Notes: generated by a model from the sequence alone, not told the origin. Numbered from the stretch's first letter, positions 1 through 5,322 are shown. The stretch is 5,994 bases of DNA from an uncultured Lachnospiraceae bacterium (GCA_902796775.1 CADBQK010000429.1:1-5994), one strand, 5' to 3'. Numbers and translations are program-made.

Positions 1-1
1 G

Positions 2-1372
2 GACAGGATCCGGAAGCAGCTCATGCAAAACCGCTATTATCTGCGCCATATCTGCCCGGAAATCTATTCCTATACCTATGTACTTTCTACAGATACGCTG
101 TACCAGCTGCAGGAGGATGGCAGGCTGGAAGCCTGCACCTTCCAGAGGCTGGCCCGGGATGTACTCTCCTTCCGGAATTATGTGGCAGAGGGGATCGACC
201 GGCTCTTCAGCGCCGATGATTTCCTGATCTCACCGGCTTCCACTCCGGACAAATTCCTGTCGGGAGGTTATTTTCTGACCACCCAGCAAAATGACTTTAA
301 GGCGCAGATCCTGGAGAAGATCAATCCCTGCCTGACCGGACCAGGCAGACCGGGCGGCCTGTTTTTATGCCTGACGGGAAATCCCGGGACGGGGAAGACC
401 CTCCTCTTATATGACCTGGCTGCAGATCTGGGCAAAAGGGCAAATGTCACACTCCTTCACGGAAGCAAGCTGAGGGAAGGCCACCGCTATCTGAATGAGC
501 ACATGGAAGGGGTCACGATCTGCTCCGCCTCGCAGGTGGACTTTAAGGATAAACCCCGGCTCGTGCTGGTGGATGAAGCCCCCCTCCTGACCTCTGCCCA
601 GTTCGAACAGATCCAGGCATACGTACGGGCGGCAGGAGCGGCCTGCATCTTCTCCTTTGACAGCCGGCAGGGAGTTTATGCCCCCGGGGAGAGCCGGCAG
701 ATCGCGCTGCGGATACAAAGCATCTCGGAAGCAACCCTTCGTCTGTCGGACAAGATCCGCTCCAACAAAGAGCTCTCCTCCTTTATCACAACACTGTTTG
801 ATCTGAAAAAACGTGCCAGGATCTACAGCTATGAGCCGGTAGAGATCATCTATGCGCTAAACGCAGCTCAGGCCAGACGCTTTACCCGCTATTTTATGGA
901 CAAGGGCTACGCCTCCATCCTGTACTCCGACAAATTCGCCCAGCCGGAAGCCCTGCAGAGCGGCGACAGCCCAGACAGCATTGGAAATATAGAAAGCACG
1001 GGCTGTGAATACCGCTCTTCAGACGTCGCGGGTCTGGAGTTTAACTGTGTCGTCATGGTGCTGGACGGACGCTTCTATTATAATCAGGAGGGAAAACTAT
1101 GTTCCCGGACCCAGCCGGAAGAGGGCGGAGATGGCCTTGGAAGCCTGACACAGCCCACAGCAAAAGACGACACCCCCTTAACACCGGCAGCTGAGCCGGC
1201 TGGAGAAACCCACCTCTACCGGGAGCTTCTCTTTCAGGGTGTCTCCCGGGCACGCGAGCGGCTTGCCCTCATCGTCTGCGGGCAGCCCCGGCTCTTTGAG
1301 CAGATCAATGCGATCAAACTGGGGAGACGGCTGGCTGCTTCGGAAACAGGCACAGCAAATACAAATACATAG
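2..1372 (+). CDS. DUF2075/Schlafen-like P-loop helicase/ATPase, probably 5'-partial
   Basis: This is a P-loop NTPase related to superfamily 1 helicases, of the DUF2075 (Schlafen group 3-like) type; its cellular role and substrate are unknown. Counting from the ATG at 23 (449 residues), Walker A GNPGTGKT is at 119-126, the Walker B-like VLVDEAP at 181-187, a sensor-like FSFDSRQ at 210-216, SDKIRSNKEL at 242-251, and a C-terminal VSRARERLALIVCG at 407-420 that resembles helicase motif VI. A Gly/Pro/Thr-rich stretch at about 356-397 interrupts the C-terminal helicase half and looks like a flexible insert. The frame stays open to the window edge with no stop before the ATG at 23, and the encoded residues there (DRIRKQL) look like normal protein. 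Related proteins often carry an N-terminal nuclease-like domain, so I infer that the true start lies upstream. A weak GGAAG six bases before the ATG keeps 23 possible as a start. The gene ends at a TAG just before a shared terminator. Confidence 0.82.
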   Translation, partial: DRIRKQLMQNRYYLRHICPEIYSYTYVLSTDTLYQLQEDGRLEACTFQRLARDVLSFRNYVAEGIDRLFSADDFLISPASTPDKFLSGGYFLTTQQNDFKAQILEKINPCLTGPGRPGGLFLCLTGNPGTGKTLLLYDLAADLGKRANVTLLHGSKLREGHRYLNEHMEGVTICSASQVDFKDKPRLVLVDEAPLLTSAQFEQIQAYVRAAGAACIFSFDSRQGVYAPGESRQIALRIQSISEATLRLSDKIRSNKELSSFITTLFDLKKRARIYSYEPVEIIYALNAAQARRFTRYFMDKGYASILYSDKFAQPEALQSGDSPDSIGNIESTGCEYRSSDVAGLEFNCVVMVLDGRFYYNQEGKLCSRTQPEEGGDGLGSLTQPTAKDDTPLTPAAEPAGETHLYRELLFQGVSRARERLALIVCGQPRLFEQINAIKLGRRLAASETGTANTNT

Positions 1373-1380
1373 CACAGAAA

Positions 1381-1414
1381 AGAGCAGGAGGCCTTGACCC
1401 CCTGCTCTGATTTT
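1381..1414. terminator. Bidirectional intrinsic terminator between convergent genes
   Basis: An 11-bp stem (1381-1391 with 1398-1408, AGAGCAGGAGG against CCCCCTGCTCT, one A-C mismatch) closes a six-base loop. On the plus strand it is followed by GATTTTATT. On the minus strand the stem runs into CTCTTTTCTG. It lies 8 bases after the stop of the helicase-like gene and 37 bases after the stop of the sirtuin gene, so one hairpin can end both convergent transcripts. Confidence 0.85.
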
Positions 1415-1445
1415 ATTGTATGTATGGCCTGTAAATATGGCAGCA

Positions 1446-2216
1446 TTACAGATCTTTCGTACAGATCTCAAGTACTCTGCCAATGCTGTCGTGGATCAGC
1501 ACATTCGCCCTGCTGTCATAAGGTGTCGTGCTCTTGTTGATGAGCACGAGCTTATCTCCTCTATAATAGGAAATAAAACCTGCTGCAGGGTAGACGTTGA
1601 GCGAGGTGCCGCCGATGATCAGGATGTCTGCGTTGCGGATCGCATCTACGCTCCGCCGGATCGTCATCTCATCCAGCCCTTCCTCATAGAGTACGACGTC
1701 CGGTTTGACCGTCCCGCCGCATTTGTCGCATTTCGGGACAGCTTCACCAGCCTCCTTGCGTGCGATCATATAGCCCAGATCAAAGAACTTGCCGCACTTC
1801 ATGCAGTAGTTTTTCGCAATCGTGCCGTGCAGTTCATAAACTTCCTTTGAGCCGCCGGCCTGGTGCAGGCCGTCGATGTTCTGGGTGACAACTGCCTTGA
1901 GCTTGCCCAGCTCCTCCAGCCTGGCCAGAGCCAGGTGTGCCTTATTCGGCTTGGCAGTGGTGCTTACGATGGTTTTAAAATAGAAATCATAGAATGTTTC
2001 CGGTTTGGACATGAAAAAGGTGTGCGAGAGGATCGTCTCCGGCGAGACATTATATTCCCTGACCGTGTTGTAGATGCCGGTTTCACTTCGAAAGTCGGGA
2101 ATCCCGCTCTCTGTTGAGACGCCGGCTCCGCCAAAGAAGACGATATTATCCGACTCTTTGATCATTTCCTTCAGTTTCAGAATGCTCTGTTCAGTTTCCA
2201 GATCTGCCATATCCAT
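1446..2216 (-). CDS. Sirtuin family NAD-dependent protein deacetylase
   Basis: Sir2-family enzyme that removes acyl groups, most likely acetyl, from protein lysines using NAD+ and releasing nicotinamide and O-acyl-ADP-ribose; cytoplasmic, with no signal peptide. At 256 residues it is near the family size of about 245. Visible motifs are the NAD-binding GGAGVSTESGIPDFR (29-43), QNID (112-115), the catalytic histidine in LHGT (H130), a zinc knuckle with C138, C141, C163 and C166, GTSLNVYPAAG (203-213) and INKS (226-229). The Tyr-x-x-Arg pair that marks desuccinylases such as E. coli CobB and SIRT5 is not present: the matching stretch FYDFYF has Tyr where Arg would be. Deacetylase activity is therefore the better guess. 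It lies 32 bp after the cyclophilin gene on the same strand, probably one transcript. The ATG at 2210 (third residue) is eight bases from AGGAGG and may be the real start, giving 254 residues. Confidence 0.95.
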   Translation of the reverse strand: MDMADLETEQSILKLKEMIKESDNIVFFGGAGVSTESGIPDFRSETGIYNTVREYNVSPETILSHTFFMSKPETFYDFYFKTIVSTTAKPNKAHLALARLEELGKLKAVVTQNIDGLHQAGGSKEVYELHGTIAKNYCMKCGKFFDLGYMIARKEAGEAVPKCDKCGGTVKPDVVLYEEGLDEMTIRRSVDAIRNADILIIGGTSLNVYPAAGFISYYRGDKLVLINKSTTPYDSRANVLIHDSIGRVLEICTKDL

Positions 2217-2218
2217 TC

Positions 2219-2224
2219 CCTCCT
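2219..2224 (-). promoter_or_regulatory. Ribosome binding site of the sirtuin gene
   Basis: AGGAGG on the minus strand lies 2 bases from the ATG at 2216 and 8 bases from the in-frame ATG at 2210. The second spacing is the usual one. An overlapping GGAGG is 5 bases from the first ATG, so both starts remain possible. Confidence 0.7.
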
Positions 2225-2248
2225 CCCATTTTTCTACGTCATTTATTA

Positions 2249-2767
2249 TTACATTTTATCCGGCTCAGGATAGCTCTCTCCGAAAAGCTCGGCTGTCATA
2301 GTCGCGATCTTCTGCTCCTTAAGAGGGCGGTCCTGACGGTCGGTAGCTGTCTGGGCGATGCGGTCTACAACGTCCAGTCCCTCGATGACCTTCCCGAAGG
2401 AGGCATACTGGCCATCCAGATAAGGATAGTCGACATGCATGATGAAGAACTGCGAACCTGCAGAGTTGGGATTCATGGACCTGGCCATGGAAAGCACTCC
2501 CCTGCTGTGCTTCAAGTCATTCTTAAAGCCATTCTGCGAAAACTCGCCGCGGATCGAATAGCCTGGGCCGCCCATGCCGGTACCTGTCGGGTCGCCGCCC
2601 TGGATCATAAAGCCGGCGATCACGCGGTGGAAGATCAGTCCGTCATAGTATCCCTTGTTAACCAGCGACAGAAAGTTGTTAACCGTATTCGGCGCGATTT
2701 CCGGATAAAGCTCCGCTTTCATAACACCGCCATCTGCCATAGTAATCGTTACAATCGGATTTGCCAT
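2249..2767 (-). CDS. Cyclophilin-type peptidyl-prolyl cis-trans isomerase
   Basis: Cytoplasmic cyclophilin that catalyses cis-trans isomerisation of peptide bonds before proline and so assists protein folding. It has 172 residues, a single cyclophilin domain, and no signal peptide or lipobox. The active-site block FHRVIAGFMIQGGDP is at 46-60 (catalytic-type R48, with F53 and Q56), followed by GTGMGGPGY (62-70), the SQFFI block at 105-109, and YLDGQYASFGKV (116-127). The position equal to Trp121 of human cyclophilin A, which contacts cyclosporin, is Tyr116, as in many bacterial members; weaker drug binding is expected by analogy. The ATG at 2767 follows GGAGG at a 7-base spacing, which supports this start. 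A strong promoter lies upstream, and the sirtuin gene follows at 32 bp, so this is the first gene of a likely two-gene operon. The C-terminus is a short polar tail (SYPEPDKM). Confidence 0.95.
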   Translation of the reverse strand: MANPIVTITMADGGVMKAELYPEIAPNTVNNFLSLVNKGYYDGLIFHRVIAGFMIQGGDPTGTGMGGPGYSIRGEFSQNGFKNDLKHSRGVLSMARSMNPNSAGSQFFIMHVDYPYLDGQYASFGKVIEGLDVVDRIAQTATDRQDRPLKEQKIATMTAELFGESYPEPDKM

Positions 2768-2810
2768 ATGTATTCCTCCCTGCAGGTGTAAGTACCTTCG
2801 TTGATTGTCT

Positions 2811-2832
2811 GGTATTTCTCAGGTATTTCTCC
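2811..2832. repeat. 11-bp tandem direct repeat at the cyclophilin transcription start
   Basis: GGTATTTCTCA (2811-2821) is followed directly by GGTATTTCTCC (2822-2832), with ten of eleven bases the same. The pair lies just downstream of the -10 element, over the expected transcription start near 2829. It could be an operator or an initially transcribed element; no binding protein can be named. Confidence 0.6.
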
Positions 2833-2835
2833 TTT

Positions 2836-2864
2836 AGTATACCTTTTTTTCAGGCAATTCACAA
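2836..2864 (-). promoter_or_regulatory. Sigma-70-type promoter for cyclophilin-sirtuin operon
   Basis: On the minus strand, -35 TTGTGA (2859-2864) and -10 TATACT (2836-2841) are separated by exactly 17 bases. Transcription would start near 2829, giving a leader of about 60 bases before the cyclophilin ATG. The spacer holds a run of eight A on the minus strand. Confidence 0.8.
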
Positions 2865-2869
2865 CCTTT

Positions 2870-2941
2870 AATCTGAAAAATCCCTCTATTAGAATCAGAT
2901 AGAATCAGAAAAACCTCCCGGAATCAGGAAAAACCTTCCCT
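2870..2941. repeat. Degenerate ~20-bp repeat upstream of the cyclophilin promoter
   Basis: Three related blocks are seen on the plus strand: AATCTGAAAAATCCCTCT (2870-2887), GAATCAGAAAAACCTCCCG (2902-2920) and GAATCAGGAAAAACCTTCCC (2921-2940). The last two abut, and an extra GAATCAG lies at 2892. Each block has an A5 tract (2876, 2909, 2929). They sit directly upstream of the -35 box, where phased A-tracts or repeated operators could affect promoter activity. Confidence 0.6.
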
Positions 2942-3001
2942 GTGATCTGAGTGATTTCCTCAATCGCCGAAATACCTGCTCTGTACTGTGCAGACATGCA
3001 A

Positions 3002-3029
3002 GGAGGAGGAGCCTCACAGCCCCTCCCCC
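3002..3029 (-). terminator. GC-rich hairpin, possible weak terminator of nifSU
   Basis: In minus-strand RNA, 3019-3029 and 3002-3012 can form an 11-bp stem with two G-U pairs and a six-base loop. The plus-strand version would have A-C mismatches at those two positions, so the structure favours the minus strand. It lies about 225 bases after the nifU stop. The following bases (TTGCATGTCTG) are not a U-tract, so termination is uncertain. Confidence 0.35.
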
Positions 3030-3117
3030 GCATAGCTTTGGAGTGTTTATGTTATATTAATGGCTTGTAATGACCTGTCTTCCAGTTCCTGTTTATTTAT
3101 ATTCATAGAGTTTATAG

Positions 3118-3281
3118 AGCATTTGCTTATCGCGCCTGTCCGCTTCTTTTCTTAAAGCAGCCAGCACTTGTCTCTTGCTTCTTTCTGCTTCGTTTCAAAG
3201 GGCAGCCCGCACTTGCCAATTGCTCCTGCCTCCTTTATTTCACAGAGCACCTGCCTACTGCTTCTGTCCGCTTCTCTTCTG
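3118..3281. repeat. Four-copy degenerate tandem repeat (~45 bp) overlapping nifU 3' end
   Basis: Four aligned units begin at 3118 (AGCATTTGCTTAT), 3163 (AGCACTTGTCTCTTGCTTCT), 3208 (CGCACTTGCCAATTGCTCCT) and 3246 (AGCACCTGCCTACTGCTTCT). Their starts are 45, 45 and 38 bases apart. Each continues into a pyrimidine-rich tail such as GTCCGCTTCTTTTCT (3138-3152) or GTCCGCTTCTCTTCT (3267-3281). The fourth unit covers the nifU stop codon and its last eight codons. The origin and function are unknown. Confidence 0.65.
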
Positions 3282-3638
3282 ATAATCTTCCAGAGCGGAC
3301 TGGATGGCCTCCTCTGCCAGGACAGAACAGTGCAGCTTGTAATCCGGCAGCCCATCGAGCGCTTCCACAACGGCTTTGTTTGTCAGTTTCATCACCTCGG
3401 ATACCGGCTGGCCTTTGATCAGCTCCGTAGCCATGGAACTGGATGCGATGGCGCTGCCGCATCCGAAGGTCTCAAACTTCACATCCTGTACGATGTCATC
3501 CTCAATCTTCAGGTACATCTTCATAATATCGCCGCACTTGGCGTTGCCGACTTCACCGATCCCGTTTGCATCCTCGATCACACCTACATTCCTGGGATTG
3601 CGGAAATGATCCATTACTTTTTCACTGTATAATGCCAT
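3255..3638 (-). CDS. nifU: Fe-S cluster assembly scaffold NifU (IscU-type)
   Basis: U-type scaffold on which [2Fe-2S]/[4Fe-4S] clusters are assembled from sulfur supplied by the cysteine desulfurase before transfer to target proteins. It has 127 residues, the size of a single IscU-like domain, without the ferredoxin and C-terminal domains of nitrogen-fixation NifU. The three cluster-binding cysteines are present: C35 in NAKCGD (with D37), C60 in GCGSA, and C104 in LHCSVLAEEA (with H103). The LPPVK motif bound by the HscA chaperone in proteobacterial IscU is replaced by LPDYK (97-101), as expected if no HscA/HscB system exists. The ATG at 3638 follows GGAGG at a 7-base spacing. The gene lies 142 bp after nifS and probably shares its transcript. 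The last eight residues (QKRSGQKQ, 120-127) come from the tandem repeat and may be a recent extension. Confidence 0.95.
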   Translation of the reverse strand: MALYSEKVMDHFRNPRNVGVIEDANGIGEVGNAKCGDIMKMYLKIEDDIVQDVKFETFGCGSAIASSSMATELIKGQPVSEVMKLTNKAVVEALDGLPDYKLHCSVLAEEAIQSALEDYQKRSGQKQ

Positions 3639-3762
3639 GACGATTCCTCCATTTCTATTATTTCTATCATTTCTCTAATTATCATTTATCTAAATCATCT
3701 ATATATGTCTTCTATCTATATCATTTATATATCAATCATCTATTATGATCGTATGAATGTTT
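3639..3762. repeat. AT-rich microrepeat spacer between nifS and nifU
   Basis: This spacer is almost all A/T with scattered C on the plus strand and G on the minus strand. It repeats TATCATTT at 3665, 3680 and 3719 and many variants of ATTTCTAT and ATCATCTAT. On the minus strand it reads as a purine-rich leader (GATAGAAATAATAGAAATGG) running into the nifU ribosome binding site. I found no convincing promoter in it, so nifU is likely cotranscribed with nifS. Confidence 0.5.
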
Positions 3763-3778
3763 TGTTTCTTAAGAAACA
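3763..3778. promoter_or_regulatory. Perfect 16-bp palindrome two bases after the nifS stop
   Basis: TGTTTCTTAAGAAACA is a perfect palindrome that could form a 6-bp RNA stem with a TTAA loop or act as a protein binding site. It has no following U-tract on the nifS strand, so it is not an ordinary terminator. Its place at the nifS-nifU junction suggests mRNA processing or regulation, but this is inference. Confidence 0.45.
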
Positions 3779-3780
3779 GC

Positions 3781-4974
3781 CTACAAAATGAACTCTGCCT
3801 TCCCTTCCATGAGATTCCGCCATACAGGGGAGAAGCTGCGCAGATATTCAACGACTTCCTTAACGGATTTGATCAGGTAATCTACCTCTTCCTCTGTAAT
3901 GTCCTCTCCCAGGCTCAGGCGCAGGGAGCCGTGTGCGACATCGTGAACGCGGCCGATGGCCAGCAGGACGTGGCTGGGGTCGAGAGAGCCTGAGGTGCAG
4001 GCGCTTCCGGAGGAAGCACTGATCCCTTTATCATCCAGAAGGAGAAGGAGGGATTCGCCTTCGATGCCTTCAAAGCAGAAGTTTACGTTGCCGGGGAGAC
4101 GGCTCGCGGCGTCTCCGTTCAGCGCGCAGTGAGGAATCTCCTTAAGGCCGGCGATCAGTTTGTCACGCATCCGGGTCAGATGAGCACTGTTCTCATCCAT
4201 ATGAGCAGCCGCCTCCTTCAGTGCAGCTGCCATCGCCATGATGCCGGGAACATTCTCCGTGCCGCCCCGCTTGCCGCGCTCCTGTGCACCGCCCTCGATC
4301 AGATTGGTCAGCGCAATGCCTTTCCTTGCATACAGGAATCCGACGCCTTTCGGCCCGTGGAATTTGTGGGCGGATGCGGAAAGCATGTCGATATGATCCT
4401 CCACCACATCAATAGGCAGGTGGGCGACGGCCTGTACGGCGTCTGTGTGGAACAGGACTCCGTGGGCTTTGCAGACTGCACCGATCTCACGGATCGGCTG
4501 GATCGTGCCGATCTCATTGTTGGCAGTCATGATCGTAACCAGGCAGGTATCATCGCGGATCGCAGCCTCCAGCTCCTTCACATCCACGATCCCGTTTTCA
4601 TGAACGGGGAGCAGGGTGATTTCATAGCCTTCCTTTTCCAGCTTATTTAAAGTGTGGAGAATAGCGTGATGCTCAAAAGCGGAGGAAATGATATGCTTCT
4701 TTCCGGCTTTTGCACCAATCTTGGCAGCTGACAGCAATGCCTGATTATCCGCCTCACTGCCGCCGGAGGTAAAGAGAATCTCCCTGGGCTGCGCATGGAT
4801 CACAGCTGCGACATCTGCCCTGGCCTCTTCCAGTGCTTCCTTTGCCCGCTGTCCGATCGTATACAGGCTTGAAGGATTGCCGTACGTCTCCTCCATATAA
4901 GGGATCATCGCATCGATTGCCGTCCTGCTCATCCGTGTCGTAGCTGCATTATCTGCATATATCTTCATGACCAT
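3781..4974 (-). CDS. nifS: Cysteine desulfurase NifS (IscS-type, group I)
   Basis: PLP-dependent enzyme that removes sulfur from L-cysteine, giving alanine and a persulfide on its own cysteine, and passes the sulfur to the scaffold NifU. With the start at 4974 it has 397 residues, close to E. coli IscS (404). Visible are DNAATT (8-13), SGGSEADN (70-77), EHHA with the PLP-stacking H102, ANNEIG (151-156), HTDAVQ with D178 and Q181, the PLP-binding lysine in SASAHKFHGPKG (K204), RGGTEN (236-241), and the long catalytic loop SSGSACTSGSLDPSHVL with C326, which marks group I. I chose the ATG at 4974 because AGAGGAG lies six bases upstream; the ATG at 4992 would add six residues (MTEEMN) without a good ribosome binding site. 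It is the first gene after a consensus promoter, is followed by nifU, and is divergent from an Rrf2 regulator. That context supports general Fe-S assembly rather than nitrogen fixation, as no nitrogenase genes are seen. Confidence 0.95.
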   Translation of the reverse strand: MVMKIYADNAATTRMSRTAIDAMIPYMEETYGNPSSLYTIGQRAKEALEEARADVAAVIHAQPREILFTSGGSEADNQALLSAAKIGAKAGKKHIISSAFEHHAILHTLNKLEKEGYEITLLPVHENGIVDVKELEAAIRDDTCLVTIMTANNEIGTIQPIREIGAVCKAHGVLFHTDAVQAVAHLPIDVVEDHIDMLSASAHKFHGPKGVGFLYARKGIALTNLIEGGAQERGKRGGTENVPGIMAMAAALKEAAAHMDENSAHLTRMRDKLIAGLKEIPHCALNGDAASRLPGNVNFCFEGIEGESLLLLLDDKGISASSGSACTSGSLDPSHVLLAIGRVHDVAHGSLRLSLGEDITEEEVDYLIKSVKEVVEYLRSFSPVWRNLMEGKAEFIL

Positions 4975-4980
4975 GTTCAT

Positions 4981-4987
4981 CTCCTCT
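4981..4987 (-). promoter_or_regulatory. Ribosome binding site deciding the nifS start
   Basis: AGAGGAG on the minus strand ends six bases before the ATG at 4974. It lies inside the longer reading that begins at 4992 and directly touches the in-frame ATG at 4980, so 4974 is the best-placed of four nearby ATG codons. Confidence 0.75.
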
Positions 4988-5025
4988 GTCATTATCCATT
5001 TCTTTTTCCCGGTTTCTTTTTTCCG

Positions 5026-5068
5026 GTTTCCTGTTATTAGTTATCAGTTATCAGTTTTCAGTTTCCTG
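5026..5068. repeat. Heptamer tandem repeat in the nifS leader
   Basis: Four consecutive heptamers TTATTAG, TTATCAG, TTATCAG, TTTTCAG (5034-5061) are flanked by two copies of GTTTCCTG (5026-5033 and 5061-5068) that lie 35 bases, or five heptamers, apart. On the transcript this is an A-rich run of CTGATAA-like units with little internal structure, between the transcription start and the ribosome binding site. Confidence 0.6.
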
Positions 5069-5110
5069 TCATTTTTCAGCTCACATTGTCTTTTCCAATG
5101 CGTTGAGGTG

Positions 5111-5139
5111 ATTATATACCCTTTCACCTACTATGTCAA
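5111..5139 (-). promoter_or_regulatory. Consensus sigma-70 promoter of nifS-nifU
   Basis: On the minus strand, a perfect -35 TTGACA (5134-5139) and a perfect -10 TATAAT (5111-5116) are separated by 17 bases. Start near 5104 gives a leader of about 130 bases. A promoter this strong would be expected to need repression, which fits the overlapping inverted repeat. Confidence 0.9.
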
Positions 5140-5144
5140 TAGGT
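5126..5144. promoter_or_regulatory. Putative Rrf2/IscR operator over the nifS promoter
   Basis: ACCTA (5126-5130) and TAGGT (5140-5144) form an inverted repeat with nine bases between, covering the -35 box and part of the spacer of the nifS promoter. It lies next to the gene of a regulator whose family binds symmetric sites over such promoters. Assignment to this regulator is inference. Confidence 0.6.
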
Positions 5145-5162
5145 AAAATTATTATTTTTCTC

Positions 5163-5191
5163 TTGATTACCTATTTACCCTGCGGTATAAT
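5163..5191 (+). promoter_or_regulatory. Sigma-70 promoter of the Rrf2 regulator gene
   Basis: -35 TTGATT (5163-5168) and a perfect -10 TATAAT (5186-5191) are separated by 17 bases. Start near 5198 leaves an unusually long leader of about 240 bases before the ATG at 5438. The -35 box lies 24 bases from that of the opposing nifS promoter, so the two promoters may interfere or share regulators. Confidence 0.85.
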
Positions 5192-5195
5192 AGGT
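5169..5195. promoter_or_regulatory. Putative Rrf2/IscR operator over the regulator's own promoter
   Basis: ACCTA (5169-5173) and TAGGT (5191-5195) bracket the spacer and -10 box of the plus-strand promoter, with a smaller inverted repeat TACC-CTGC-GGTA (5176-5187) between them. The same half-sites occur at the nifS promoter. Across both promoters, TTTCACCTACTAT (5122-5134) and ATAATAGGTGAAA (5187-5199) are inverted copies with one mismatch. Autoregulation is the likely reading. Confidence 0.5.
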
Positions 5196-5322
5196 GAAAA
5201 GCGTGATCTTCTTTTTTATTTCATATTTATGAGGAAAGTATACTTATTCATATTGTTTAGGAAGGTCGTATCCTCTTTGCGAAGGAAATATACACTTTTT
5301 TTACAATTAAGATTAAGATCAG

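Larger units (their letters stand above)
2768..3254. other. 487-bp intergenic stretch with promoter and repeats but no gene
   Basis: This gap between the cyclophilin start and the nifU stop holds no ORF that I can support. It contains an 11-bp direct repeat and promoter (2811-2864), a three-copy degenerate repeat (2870-2941), a GC-rich hairpin (3002-3029), and most of a roughly 45-bp degenerate tandem repeat (from 3118). I see no feature in 2942-3001 or 3030-3117. Confidence 0.75.

Noticed and set aside
1416..1850. Plus-strand 144-codon open frame
   Set aside because: It is antisense to the sirtuin gene, has no ribosome binding site, and begins next to the shared terminator.
3118..3281. Possible CRISPR array
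   Set aside because: The units are degenerate throughout with no conserved repeat alternating with unique spacers, the period is irregular, and no cas genes are present.
3152..3370. Minus-strand 72-codon frame spanning the ~45-bp repeats
   Set aside because: It overlaps nifU in another frame and the repeats shift frame between units, so it is unlikely to be translated.
3168..3632. Plus-strand 154-codon open frame
   Set aside because: It is antisense to nifU and the repeat region; the NifU reading has all conserved cysteines and a good ribosome binding site.
4129..4650. Plus-strand 173-codon open frame
   Set aside because: It lies fully antisense within nifS, whose motifs are complete, and has no recognisable domain or promoter of its own.
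3255..4974. Nitrogen fixation locus suggested by the nifS and nifU names
   Set aside because: NifU here is a single IscU-like domain and no nitrogenase or other nif genes are visible; the pair is the general Fe-S assembly type of Clostridia.
5262..5302. Terminator or attenuator ahead of the T7 run at 5296-5302 in the regulator leader
   Set aside because: The only pairing is TCCT with AGGA around a poor loop, too weak for an intrinsic terminator.
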